38,426 nt of DNA from Pelosinus propionicus DSM 13327 (GTDB lineage: Bacteria > Bacillota > Negativicutes > DSM-13327), in assembly GCF_900114615.1 (NCBI RefSeq), contig NZ_FOTS01000048.1, positions 1 to 38,426 on the forward strand, read 5' to 3'. Positions 8,950-17,169 of this stretch are shown here, in pieces; the stretch's first letter is position 1; every line of letters starts with the position of its first letter. The notes under the pieces were generated by a model. That model saw only the letters and a list, made by a program, of their open reading frames with translations, did not search any database and had not been told where the DNA came from. The translations under genes and the position numbers were made by a program.

Positions 8950-9048
8950 ATGAAATTACTTAATATGAAAAGGACAATGAATGATTGCAAAGAAGTGGTC
9001 AAGCGTATCGGAATGGCCGATCCTTTTAATATTGTAAGCACTAAATAA
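8950..9048 (+). CDS. Possible small ORF or gene remnant (32 aa)
   Basis: ATG to TAA frame of 32 codons between the MFS and DASS carrier genes. The peptide begins MKLLNMKRTMNDCKEVV and ends ADPFNIVSTK. It is soluble and has no signal peptide. The only ribosome binding sequence is inside the hairpin 12 bases upstream. I do not recognise it. It could be a leader peptide, or the tail of a deleted gene, since this operon already contains one gene relic. Confidence 0.25.
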   Translation: MKLLNMKRTMNDCKEVVKRIGMADPFNIVSTK

Positions 9049-9072
9049 AATATCTTGTTGGGTAGGTTAAAG

Positions 9073-10479
9073 ATGAATACAAAGTTATTTAAATGGATTA
9101 TGATTATTTTTTTTCCAGTGATGATATTACTTATTCCAGTACCAAGTGGTTTTACACAAGATGCATGGAATTTATTTGCAATTTATGTTGGCGCCATACT
9201 GGGGATTATGTTAAGACCAGTACCGGAGCCGGTTATCATGCTTATTGCAATTAGTATAACTAGTCTATGGCTGAAAAAAATGGATTTAGTATTGAGTGGA
9301 TTTAGTAATGGCACAGCATGGCTGGTGTTTACAGCATTTACATTAAGTCAAGCATTTTCGACGACGGGGTTAGGAAAGCGAGTTGCCTATATCTTAATAG
9401 GTAAACTTGGTCAATCGACTCTTGGTCTGGGGTATGCATTTGCGCTCACTGATGCGCTAATTAGTCCAGCAACGCCGTCAAATACAGCAAGAACTGCTGG
9501 CATTGTGTATCCAATTTTTCAAAGTGTATCGGTTACATTAGGATCTGAGCCGGGGAAAACAGGCAGGAAGATCGGAGCTTATCTAAATTTGCTGGCATAT
9601 CAAATTAGCATGACAACATCATGTCTTTTTGTCACTGCTACTGCGTCGAATATTATAGTGGTACTTTTTGCAAAAGATATTTTGCATGTAGATGTTACTT
9701 GGTTAACGTGGGCCTATGCGGCATTTGTGCCCGTGATGCTAGTGTTAGCTATAATTCCTTATTTGGTGTATAAGATTTATCCACCAGAAATAAAGAAGAT
9801 TGATAATTATCGTGAAATTTCACGTGAGGGATTACTCCGCTTAGGAGCTGTATCTAAAAATGAAAAAATTCTAGCAGGATTATTTATAGCCGCAGTAATT
9901 GGTTGGTCTACCATGGAATTTACTCACTTTGACGCTGCAGCTATTTCTATAGCATTTGTTAGTTCAGCGTTGTTGACAGGAATCATTACTTGGGAAGGAA
10001 TTTTGAAATCAGGAAATGCATGGAGTACCTTCCTTTGGTATGGTGGAATAATCGGATTAGCGACTTCTTTAAGTAAAGCTAAGTTTTTTGTTTCACTTGC
10101 TGGTGCTATTGGTACATATGTTCAATTTTCAGGATATAATCATTACCTTGTATTTGCGTTCATATTATTCATCTCTATTGCTGTACGTTATGCGTTTGCA
10201 TCAACAGCTGCTTATGCAACTTCTTTCGTGCCTGTGTTATTTACTTTAGGAGTTGCTGCAAATTTGCCAGCGATGCCTTTAGCACTCTTACTTGGGATTT
10301 CTTTAACTTGGGGTGCGCTTGTAACTCATTATGGCGGTGCTGCTGGCCCAGTTCTTTATGGAGCAGGTTACGTTGATCAAGTTACATGGTGGAAAGTTGG
10401 AACAGTCGTAGTAATGGTTCATTATCTGGTGACGATTGGTATTGGTCTTCCTTACTGGAAGCTGCTGGGCTTATGGTAA
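9073..10479 (+). CDS. DASS-family di/tricarboxylate transporter (CitT-like)
   Basis: Membrane carrier of the divalent anion:Na+ symporter family (SLC13/CitT/TtdT), which exchanges or imports citrate, tartrate, succinate and similar acids. The two substrate-binding SNT-type motifs are visible as SPATPSNTART and in TATASNIIVV. About 12 hydrophobic segments fill the 468 residues. I chose the ATG at 9073, preceded by GGGTAGG, over a TTG at 9055. It sits directly upstream of citD, the common place for the citrate carrier in citrate fermentation operons. An antiport of citrate-like acid against succinate, acetate or similar product is plausible. Confidence 0.85.
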   Translation: MNTKLFKWIMIIFFPVMILLIPVPSGFTQDAWNLFAIYVGAILGIMLRPVPEPVIMLIAISITSLWLKKMDLVLSGFSNGTAWLVFTAFTLSQAFSTTGLGKRVAYILIGKLGQSTLGLGYAFALTDALISPATPSNTARTAGIVYPIFQSVSVTLGSEPGKTGRKIGAYLNLLAYQISMTTSCLFVTATASNIIVVLFAKDILHVDVTWLTWAYAAFVPVMLVLAIIPYLVYKIYPPEIKKIDNYREISREGLLRLGAVSKNEKILAGLFIAAVIGWSTMEFTHFDAAAISIAFVSSALLTGIITWEGILKSGNAWSTFLWYGGIIGLATSLSKAKFFVSLAGAIGTYVQFSGYNHYLVFAFILFISIAVRYAFASTAAYATSFVPVLFTLGVAANLPAMPLALLLGISLTWGALVTHYGGAAGPVLYGAGYVDQVTWWKVGTVVVMVHYLVTIGIGLPYWKLLGLW

Positions 10480-10535
10480 ATACATCAATCAGAAGCCGCT
10501 TATCCTGGGAATAAAAGATTGGAGGAGAATATTTG

Positions 10536-10808
10536 ATGAGTAAGCTACTTAAAGCAGCACAAGCCGGAACAGTTGAATCAAGTGATATTTTGATTTCTCT
10601 GATGCCAGCTGAAGCTGCAACTGGAATACAAGTAGAATTAGTGAGTCCTACACTGCAGCAATATGGGAAACATATCAAAAATCTTATAATAGAAACACTA
10701 GTTTTTCATGGAATTGAGGATGTGCAGGTCTATGCTAATGACAAAGGTGCATTAGATTGTACAATTAAAGCACGCGTAAAAACAGCATTAGAAAGGGCAG
10801 GAGAGTGA
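10536..10808 (+). CDS. citD: Citrate lyase acyl carrier protein (gamma subunit)
   Basis: Small acyl carrier subunit of citrate lyase that holds the phosphoribosyl-dephospho-CoA arm on a serine. The conserved AGTVESSDILI segment, residues about 10-20, contains that serine. 90 residues is the family length. The ATG at 10536 lies nine bases after GGAGGA and is preferred over the TTG just before it. It is followed after 10 bases by citE, so the complex is made from one message. No gene for the arm-synthesis or acetylation enzymes (citC, citX, citG) is in this window, so activation must depend on genes elsewhere. Confidence 0.93.
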   Translation: MSKLLKAAQAGTVESSDILISLMPAEAATGIQVELVSPTLQQYGKHIKNLIIETLVFHGIEDVQVYANDKGALDCTIKARVKTALERAGE

Positions 10809-10818
10809 GGAGGATACA

Positions 10819-11700
10819 ATGGAAAAGCTAAGAAGAAGCATGATGTTCGTTCCTGGTAACAATCCAGGAATGCTTCTAAATGCCGGCATTTATGGTGCTG
10901 ATACGATTATTCTAGATTGTGAAGATGCCGTAGCAATTACTGAGAAAGATTCTGCTAGAAATCTTGTATTTCAAGCTATATCAGAACTGAATTACGGTAC
11001 AGAAGTAGCTGTTAGGATCAATCACATTAGTACACCTTTTGGTTGGGATGACCTAAAAAGAGTACTACCAGCAAAGCCTGATCTAATTCGATTGCCTATG
11101 GCTCAAGGACCAGAGGAAATTCGCCAAATTGATGAATTCATTAGTGAAGCAGAAGAAAAGAATAAATTCCCTGCGGGATCAATTAAAATGATGGCTGCTG
11201 TTGAAACTCCCAAAGGTTTACGTTTTGCCTATGAAATCGCAGCAGCGAGTCCTCGGATGGTAGCATTGGCTATTGGTGCAGAGGATTTCATTGCCAACTT
11301 AAAAACGACGCGCAGTAAATTGGGACGAGAATTATTAGCGGCCAGAGGACAATTGGTACTGGCAGCTCGGGAAGCTGGTATCCAGTGTATTGATACGGTT
11401 TTTTCTGACATCAATGATGAAGAAGGATTTAAAAGGGAACTTGAGCTCATTAAAGAAATGGGCTTTGATGGTAAATCCGTTGTAAATCCTCGTCAAGTTA
11501 GTGTCGTTCATGATTTCTTTGCGCCTACGGCGAAAGAAATGGATCACGCTGAAAGAGTTCTTGCTGCTTATCAAGAAGCCCTTGAGAAAAAATCAGGGGT
11601 TATCTCACTCAACGGAAAAATGATTGATCTGCCGATTGTAGCACGGGCAGAACGTACCTTGGCCTATGCGAAAGCTGCTGCTGGGAAAGGGGGCAAATAA
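10819..11700 (+). CDS. citE: Citrate lyase beta subunit (citryl-CoA lyase)
   Basis: CitE cleaves citryl-[acyl carrier protein] to oxaloacetate and acetyl-[acyl carrier protein]; it has a TIM-barrel fold with Mg2+. Recognisable blocks are RRSMMFVPGNNP at the N-terminus, ILDCEDAV with the acidic metal-binding residues, VAVRINH with the substrate Arg, and ALAIGAEDFIANL. 293 residues is normal. The start follows GAGGAGG. The stop codon is two bases from citF. A homologous complex, citramalate lyase, has the same three subunits, so a methylated substrate cannot be excluded from sequence alone. Confidence 0.92.
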   Translation: MEKLRRSMMFVPGNNPGMLLNAGIYGADTIILDCEDAVAITEKDSARNLVFQAISELNYGTEVAVRINHISTPFGWDDLKRVLPAKPDLIRLPMAQGPEEIRQIDEFISEAEEKNKFPAGSIKMMAAVETPKGLRFAYEIAAASPRMVALAIGAEDFIANLKTTRSKLGRELLAARGQLVLAAREAGIQCIDTVFSDINDEEGFKRELELIKEMGFDGKSVVNPRQVSVVHDFFAPTAKEMDHAERVLAAYQEALEKKSGVISLNGKMIDLPIVARAERTLAYAKAAAGKGGK

Positions 11701-11702
11701 AA

Positions 11703-13244
11703 ATGAAAAACTCTATCGGAAGAGAAATTCCTGATTTTATACCTGGACTAGGGAAAGTGACTGGCTTTGGCGGTGCGTTTGCTTATAAACCTGTTGGACG
11801 GACTGCAGGGGCAACTTTAACTACATGCTTACCGCGGGCGGATAAACTTTTAGCTTCCATTGAAACTGCCATTGATGCCGTAGGACTCAAAGACGGTATG
11901 ACAATATCATTTCATCACCATTTTCGTAATGGAGATCGGATCTTAAATCGTGTAGTTGAGGCAATTGCGAAAAAGGGGATTCGAGATATTACCCTTTCCC
12001 CGAGCTCACTTAATACGGTCAATGATGCACTGATTCCTTATATTGAGCAGGGGGTAATTACCGCAATCGAAACAAGTGGTGCCAGAGGGAAAATGGGGCG
12101 GTTTTTAACAGAAGGTCATTTGAAAAAACCATTGCACATCCGTTCCCATGGTGGTCGGGCGCAGGCAATTGAAAGTGGTGCCATTCATATTGATGTGGCT
12201 TTCCTTGGTGCTCCTGCCTGCGATCGCTACGGTAATATTAACGGAATTCAAGGTCAGTCTGCCTGCGGTTCTCTTGGGTATGCCATACAAGATGCAGCGT
12301 ATGCGGATCAAGTTGTAGCCATTACAGATAATCTAATGCCTCACCCTTTATTTCCCATCAGCATTCCACAAACGCAGGTTGATTATATTGTTGTAGTAGA
12401 CAGTATTGGTGATCCAACTGGTATTGCTTCCGGTGCTCTTCGTTATACGAAAGACCCAAAAGAATTGCTCATTGCCAAATATGCTGCTGATGTGCTGGAC
12501 TATTCGGGTTACTTGCAGCAAGATTTTTCCATGCAGCTTGGCAGCGGTGGTGCGTCCATGGCTGTCGGTCGCTTTATCAAGACAAAGATGCTCGAAAGAG
12601 GAATCACGGGTAGCTTTGGAGTTGGCGGCATGACGGGTGTTTTTGCTGAAATGATGGAAGAAGGATTATTTAAGATGATGTTTGATGTACAGAGTTTTGA
12701 TATTCCCGCCATTGATTCCATCAAGAAAAACAGCAATCACTTAGAAATGTCAGCCTCTTACTATGCAAACCCTCATAATAGTGGAGCGATTGTCAACAAT
12801 CTTGACGCTGTGATATTAAGTGCGACAGAAGTTGACGTTGATTTTAACGTCAATGTGATTACCGATTCAAACGGAGTGATTATGGGTGCTTCCGGCGGTC
12901 ACTGCGATACGGCTGCTGGCGCTAAGCTGACCATTGTGGTAGCTCCGCTGCTTCGTGGTCGGTTGCCTATGGTTAAAGATGCTGTTCAGACGGTGGTAAC
13001 ACCTGGTGAAACAGTGGATGCTATTGTTACAGAACGAGGAATTGCTATTAATCCTAAACGATTGGACATCATTGATAAAGTAAAACATTCTGGCCTTCCT
13101 ATCATGTCCATACATGAGCTTAAGGATATTGCCTACAAACTATGTGGTAAACCAGAGGCGATTGGGCTAAGCGATGAGATTGTCGGAGTTGTAGAATATC
13201 GGGATGGAACCATTATTGATGTAATCAGACGGCCAATTTTATAA
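11703..13244 (+). CDS. citF: Citrate lyase alpha subunit (citrate:acetyl-ACP transferase)
   Basis: CitF swaps the acetyl group on the acyl carrier protein for citrate, making citryl-ACP and free acetate. The 513-residue length and start region (IPGLGKVTGFGGAFAYKP) are typical, as are FHHHFRNGD, the SSLNTV region, HGGRAQAIESG and GASGGHCDTAAG. It begins two bases after citE, so translation is probably coupled. It is the last gene before the strong hairpin at 13265-13298, which closes the operon. With the aconitase-type enzymes upstream it would provide the carbon-carbon cleavage step of an anaerobic pathway yielding acetate. Confidence 0.93.
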   Translation: MKNSIGREIPDFIPGLGKVTGFGGAFAYKPVGRTAGATLTTCLPRADKLLASIETAIDAVGLKDGMTISFHHHFRNGDRILNRVVEAIAKKGIRDITLSPSSLNTVNDALIPYIEQGVITAIETSGARGKMGRFLTEGHLKKPLHIRSHGGRAQAIESGAIHIDVAFLGAPACDRYGNINGIQGQSACGSLGYAIQDAAYADQVVAITDNLMPHPLFPISIPQTQVDYIVVVDSIGDPTGIASGALRYTKDPKELLIAKYAADVLDYSGYLQQDFSMQLGSGGASMAVGRFIKTKMLERGITGSFGVGGMTGVFAEMMEEGLFKMMFDVQSFDIPAIDSIKKNSNHLEMSASYYANPHNSGAIVNNLDAVILSATEVDVDFNVNVITDSNGVIMGASGGHCDTAAGAKLTIVVAPLLRGRLPMVKDAVQTVVTPGETVDAIVTERGIAINPKRLDIIDKVKHSGLPIMSIHELKDIAYKLCGKPEAIGLSDEIVGVVEYRDGTIIDVIRRPIL

Positions 13245-13264
13245 TCGTATGCAATTTGATCTCG

Positions 13265-13298
13265 GTTTGCCCCATAGTAAGATTACTATGGGGCAAAC
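13265..13298 (+). terminator. Operon-end hairpin after citF
   Basis: GTTTGCCCCATAGTA (13265-13279) pairs perfectly with TACTATGGGGCAAAC (13284-13298) around the loop AGAT. The stem is very stable and begins 21 bases after the citF stop. The T-run is weak (TTGTAATAG), so termination may be partial or the stem may mainly protect the 3' end. Confidence 0.75.
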
Positions 13299-13359
13299 TT
13301 GTAATAGTACTTCAAAGACGGAAAAAATATAACGGATTATATCAGAAATAGCTAAAGTC

Positions 13360-13405
13360 TTGTTTCAAATCTGTATTTCGTTTTGGGTTTGTTTCATGGT
13401 AGAAT
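13360..13405 (+). promoter_or_regulatory. Regulator gene control region with paired TTGTTTCA
   Basis: TTGTTTCA occurs at 13360-13367 and 13389-13396. The second copy extends to TTTGTTTCAT (13388-13397), the reverse complement of the 10-mer at 228-237 upstream of the operon. A possible vegetative -10 (TAGAAT, 13400-13405) lies immediately beside it, so binding there could repress the regulator's own gene. The -35 is poor. Assignment to the PrpR-like regulator is inference from the shared motif. Confidence 0.45.
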
Positions 13406-13463
13406 CAAATAAAAGACAGGGATTACATTCTCTCTATACTAATAATAAAAAATATAAGTTGGG

Positions 13464-15347
13464 TTGGATGAAATGAAAAAAATAGCGTTTCTCGCTCCAG
13501 ATGAAGGTAAACTCACAGAAATTAAAAGCGTACTATATGATTTTCATAATGAAGTGATATTTGAAGTAGGATCATTAGCGGATGGTTTGTTAAAGGCGGA
13601 GAAACTAATTCAGCATGGAATTGATATTATTCTTGCCCGCGGTGAAACGGCATTTAACATCCGGGATAAATACCCGGATATTGTAGTAGTAGATATTCCT
13701 ATTACCGGCTTTGATTTAGTGCAGACTTTGGAGAAAGCCAAACAATTTGGTGATAATGTAGCCGTAGTATCTTTTCCATCTATGATAAAGCAAATTGAAA
13801 GTTTAGAATCGGCTCTTGGGGTCAATATTAAGAAATATTATTTGTCTCGGAGGGAAGAGGTTGATCGTGCAATTGATGATGCTTTAAAAGACGGTGCTAA
13901 TGTTATAATCGGCGGATTTACGGCAAAAAAAGCTACCCAAAAGAGAAGTCTTCCTTATGTTGAGTTTGTAACCGGACAGCAAGTATATTTGGAATGTTTC
14001 CAAACCGCAAAAAGTATTTTGAAATCGATTGAGCAGCAGAAAAGAAGAGCGGGCTTGATAAAGGCTGTGCTGAACCATGCTTACGAAGGAATTTTGTCGA
14101 TTGACGAAAAGTGCTTGATCTCTTCGATTAATCCCGTGGCGCAGCGAATATTAAATTTGAGAGCAAATGTAGGAGAAAATATCAATGAAGTGTGGCAAGA
14201 ATTACGATTAGATAAAGTATTATTAACTGGTAAAGAAGAACTTAATCAATTTCTTAAAGTAAACCAAATTAAAATTTTATGTAATAAAGTGCCTATAATG
14301 GATCGAGGAAGGATTATCGGGGCAGTTGCAACATTTCAAGATATCACTAAAATACAAAAAATGGAGTCTCGTATTCGTAATGAAATTTATGCCAAAGGAC
14401 ATGTAGCAGCCTATACTTTTAAAGATATAAGCTTTGTGGATCAGGTAACTAAGGAAGTCTTGGATATGGCGAAAAATTTTGCTGTTGCTGAGGCGAATGT
14501 CTTATTGAATGGTGAAACAGGGACGGGAAAAGAAGTCTTTGCGCAGAGTATTCATAATTTTAGCAATAGAGCAAAAGGACCTTTTGTGGCAGTAAATTGT
14601 GCAGCGCTGCCGGCACAGCTGCTAGAGAGCGAATTATTTGGTTATGTAAGCGGTGCTTTCACTGGTGCCAGTAAGGAAGGGAAATCTGGTTTATTCGAAG
14701 TTGCACATACAGGGACCATTTTTTTGGATGAAATTGGAGAAATGGATTATATTAATCAAGGGCGATTGCTACGAGTGTTGCAAGAAAGATCTGTAGTACG
14801 GCTTGGCAGTACAAAGGTTATACCAATTGATGTACGCATTATTGCGGCCACGAATAAAAATTTGCATGATTTAGTAATTAATCATAAATTTCGCGAAGAT
14901 CTATATTATCGCTTAAATGTGCTTCAATTAAGAATTCCTCCGCTGCGAAGACGTAGGAGAGATATTGGAAATTATGCAAAGATGTTTTTGGCTGAATTTG
15001 CTGATTCTTCAAATACTGAACTCAAATTAAGTGCTGAGGCAACAAAAGTTCTAGAAAGCTATAGTTGGCCGGGTAATATACGTGAATTAAGAAATGTAAT
15101 GCAAAGAGTAGTTGTTTTAGCCAAACGAAAAACAATTAGCGGAGTATTTCTAAAAAAAATGTTAACAATTGAAGAAGATGATAAACAAAATCCAGATGAG
15201 CTAGAAGAGGCAATAGCGATCGAAAATGCATTAACGAAATTTAAAGGGAATATTACAGAGGTAGCCAAGTTTTTAAATGTCAGTCGTTCAACTTTGTGGC
15301 GTAAAATGAATAAGTTGGGGTTAAAGCGGCAGAAGCAAAATAGTTAA
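13464..15347 (+). CDS. Sigma-54-dependent activator with PrpR-type sensor domain
   Basis: Enhancer-binding protein of 627 residues. Residues about 1-165 resemble the PrpR N-terminal domain, which in enterobacteria senses 2-methylcitrate. A PAS-like segment follows (about 190-300). The AAA+ domain has Walker A GETGTGKE starting at residue 350, the sigma-54 contact loop GAFTGA starting at 397, and Walker B TIFLDEIGEM. The C-terminal Fis-type helix-turn-helix is near NITEVAKFLNVSRSTLWRK. Together with the sigma-54 promoter at 356-372 it is the obvious activator of the upstream operon. By analogy it may sense a tricarboxylic acid intermediate. The ATG at 13473 inside MDEMKK is an alternative start; ribosome binding sites are weak for both. 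Confidence 0.9.
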   Translation: MDEMKKIAFLAPDEGKLTEIKSVLYDFHNEVIFEVGSLADGLLKAEKLIQHGIDIILARGETAFNIRDKYPDIVVVDIPITGFDLVQTLEKAKQFGDNVAVVSFPSMIKQIESLESALGVNIKKYYLSRREEVDRAIDDALKDGANVIIGGFTAKKATQKRSLPYVEFVTGQQVYLECFQTAKSILKSIEQQKRRAGLIKAVLNHAYEGILSIDEKCLISSINPVAQRILNLRANVGENINEVWQELRLDKVLLTGKEELNQFLKVNQIKILCNKVPIMDRGRIIGAVATFQDITKIQKMESRIRNEIYAKGHVAAYTFKDISFVDQVTKEVLDMAKNFAVAEANVLLNGETGTGKEVFAQSIHNFSNRAKGPFVAVNCAALPAQLLESELFGYVSGAFTGASKEGKSGLFEVAHTGTIFLDEIGEMDYINQGRLLRVLQERSVVRLGSTKVIPIDVRIIAATNKNLHDLVINHKFREDLYYRLNVLQLRIPPLRRRRRDIGNYAKMFLAEFADSSNTELKLSAEATKVLESYSWPGNIRELRNVMQRVVVLAKRKTISGVFLKKMLTIEEDDKQNPDELEEAIAIENALTKFKGNITEVAKFLNVSRSTLWRKMNKLGLKRQKQNS

Positions 15348-15406
15348 GTTTGTCACGAGAGTATCAAGGGTAACTATTTGAAATCTTATGAGTAAGAATG
15401 GAATCA

Positions 15407-15451
15407 ATAGGTCAATTTTAATAATTGCCTGAGATTTACCTATTGACCTAT
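15407..15451. repeat. Inverted repeat ATAGGTCAAT / ATTGACCTAT
   Basis: Ten-base arms at 15407-15416 and 15442-15451 are perfect reverse complements with 25 bases between. The right arm contains the -35 box of the marR promoter. It could be a further regulator site or a weak end signal for the activator gene 60 bases upstream. Confidence 0.45.
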
Positions 15452-15489
15452 GATTCTCCTGTGAGTATAATAAAGTTGTCAAGACAACT
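15443..15489 (+). promoter_or_regulatory. marR promoter with MarR operator
   Basis: TTGACC (15443-15448), 17 bases, TATAAT (15466-15471) form a near-consensus vegetative promoter. Immediately downstream, AGTTGT-CAAG-ACAACT (15474-15489) is a perfect palindrome over the transcription start. The same half-sites with the same four-base spacer recur at 15948-15965, after the marR gene. This layout predicts autorepression by the MarR protein encoded at 15506. Confidence 0.75.
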
Positions 15490-15505
15490 AAAGTGGTGAT
15501 ATAAA

Positions 15506-15931
15506 TTGAATTTTAAATTAGAGGATTCATTGGGATTTATTCTAAATAAGACGAATACAAAACTTAAGAATGAATTATTTCAACGATTCAAAGAATATGA
15601 TGTTACGCCAGAGCAATGGGCTGTTCTTAACTGTTTATGGGAACAAGAAGGTGTTACTCCTAAAGAATTGGCTGATCGGATTTTTAAAGATAAGCCAAAT
15701 ACGAACCGTATTCTTGAAAAATTGCAAATGAAAGAATTGATTATACGAAAACTTCATCCAATCGATAAAAGAGCGTATCAAATATTTTTGACAGAGCGTG
15801 GCTGGGCATTAAAGGAAGAATTAATTCCTAAAGTGATGCAATTACTAGAGACGGCTGCAATCGGAATCGAAAAAGAAAAAATAATAGAAATGAAAAAATT
15901 ATTAAATCAAATATATGATAATCTTACGTAG
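15506..15931 (+). CDS. MarR-family transcriptional regulator
   Basis: 141-residue winged-helix regulator. The helix-turn-helix lies around GVTPKELADRIFKDKPNTNRILEKLQMKEL, followed by the wing (HPIDKRAYQIFLTERG) and a C-terminal dimer helix. The start is TTG behind GTGGTGAT. It has its own promoter with a palindromic operator and a second operator in front of the DUF169 gene, so it probably represses both. The inducer is not visible; MarR proteins usually respond to small phenolic, lipophilic or oxidising compounds. Confidence 0.9.
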   Translation: MNFKLEDSLGFILNKTNTKLKNELFQRFKEYDVTPEQWAVLNCLWEQEGVTPKELADRIFKDKPNTNRILEKLQMKELIIRKLHPIDKRAYQIFLTERGWALKEELIPKVMQLLETAAIGIEKEKIIEMKKLLNQIYDNLT

Positions 15932-15947
15932 TTATTTTTTAATAAAC

Positions 15948-15965
15948 TAGTTGTTGTGACAACTA
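15948..15965. promoter_or_regulatory. Second MarR operator, before the DUF169 gene
   Basis: TAGTTGT-TGTG-ACAACTA is a perfect palindrome apart from the four central bases. It has the same half-sites and spacing as the operator at 15474-15489. It lies 160 bases upstream of the DUF169 start, where the promoter is expected. Confidence 0.65.
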
Positions 15966-16124
15966 AAATAGTAGTCATTGTAATTATTCTTACTCATTAA
16001 AAACGCTGCTTGCTAGAAGGACATAAAGCGTGTTTAAAATCACACGGATATAGATATTCTAGTAGAGGCAGTACTACTATTAGAATTTCAATATAGGAAT
16101 TTAAATAAAAGTGAGGTAATAGAC

Positions 16125-16862
16125 ATGGAGAGTCGTTTAGTGACAAAATTGAGTTTGCGTTATGAGCCAGTAGCTGTTTTGCTTAGTAATGAAAAACCAG
16201 AAGGAGCACTTCAGAGTAAAGAAGGACAGTGGAGCTGTACCATTCCATTATTCATTGCGGCAGCGAAAGGAAAAACATCTGTTTTTGAACGCAAAACTAC
16301 AGGATGTCCTGGGGGAAAAGCAGGATTAGGGTTTGGTCAATTTCCTAATTATCCTGATGGGATTGAATATTTTTTGTCAGTTGGCAAAAGTGGTCTATTT
16401 GAGGGAGAAGGATATTTAAAAGATCCAGAGCTAGGAGAGAATTTCGTTGCGTGCTTGCCAATAACGGATATTCCCTATCAATATGTTATCTTTAAGCCTT
16501 TGTCACAAGTTGAGACGACGAAGGAAATACCTGAGCTAATTGTATTTTATGTAAACACAGATCAGCTATCGGCACTTACTGTACTTGCAAACTACTATAG
16601 ACCGGGAATTGAAAATGTGATGATACCTTTTAGCTCAGGGTGTCAGTCCATTTTTCTTGTACCCTACGCCGAAGCACAGAAGGAAAATCCAAGAGCGGTA
16701 GTGGGCTTGACTGACATTACAGTGCGCCCCATGGTCGAAGCTGATATGCTGTCATTCTCTGTTCCCTATAAGATGTTTCTGGAATTGGAAAAAAATATAG
16801 AAGGAAGCTTCCTAGAAAAACACTTGTGGCACAGGGTGGCAGCGAGAATAGAAAAGAAGTAA
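16125..16862 (+). CDS. DUF169 family protein
   Basis: 245-residue soluble protein of the DUF169 (COG2043) family, common in anaerobes and methanogens, without an established reaction. The opening LSLRYEPVAVLLSNEKPEGA, the GQWSCTIPLFIAAAKGK segment with one Cys, and TTGCPGGKAGLGFG with another Cys are the usual family blocks; the cysteines hint at metal or cluster binding. The ATG follows GTGAGGTAA. It appears to be its own transcription unit under the MarR operator at 15948 and ends with a clear terminator at 16873. A role in redox or metal metabolism is only a guess. Confidence 0.82.
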   Translation: MESRLVTKLSLRYEPVAVLLSNEKPEGALQSKEGQWSCTIPLFIAAAKGKTSVFERKTTGCPGGKAGLGFGQFPNYPDGIEYFLSVGKSGLFEGEGYLKDPELGENFVACLPITDIPYQYVIFKPLSQVETTKEIPELIVFYVNTDQLSALTVLANYYRPGIENVMIPFSSGCQSIFLVPYAEAQKENPRAVVGLTDITVRPMVEADMLSFSVPYKMFLELEKNIEGSFLEKHLWHRVAARIEKK

Positions 16863-16872
16863 CTATAGTATC

Positions 16873-16920
16873 AAAACCTCTTTCCTGGATTAATCTAATC
16901 TGGGAAAGAGGTTTTTTTCT
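16873..16920 (+). terminator. Intrinsic terminator after the DUF169 gene
   Basis: AAAACCTCTTTCC (16873-16885) pairs with GGAAAGAGGTTTT (16903-16915), followed by more T residues. The rest of the 307-base gap to the next gene holds the promoter at 17036-17064 and no gene that I see. Confidence 0.88.
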
Positions 16921-17035
16921 TTTATGACTTAATATCAATTAAGTATTATGCTTTACCTTCCTAGAGTATCGTCCTAATGCAATTTAACAAGAGTTATCAT
17001 TTCTTTGCAAAATAAATAAGTCAAAATTACAAGAG

Positions 17036-17064
17036 TTGGTAAAATATGCAGAATGAAATATAAT
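17036..17064 (+). promoter_or_regulatory. Vegetative promoter for the DJ-1/PfpI gene
   Basis: TTGGTA (17036-17041), 17 bases, TATAAT (17059-17064). Transcription would start near 17071, giving a leader of about 100 bases before the ATG at 17170. Confidence 0.55.
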
Positions 17065-17169
17065 ATAAGGAACTGAGAAAAAGAAAAATACTCATTTGTT
17101 TTTCATGGGTATCCTAGTCAATACGTTACCAAATAAGATAAGCAGTTAAGGATTGGAGGAGCGTTATTT

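Noticed and set aside
9055-9075. TTG start for the DASS carrier at 9055
   Set aside because: The ATG at 9073 has a GGTAGG site at suitable distance and begins with the hydrophobic helix expected in the family.
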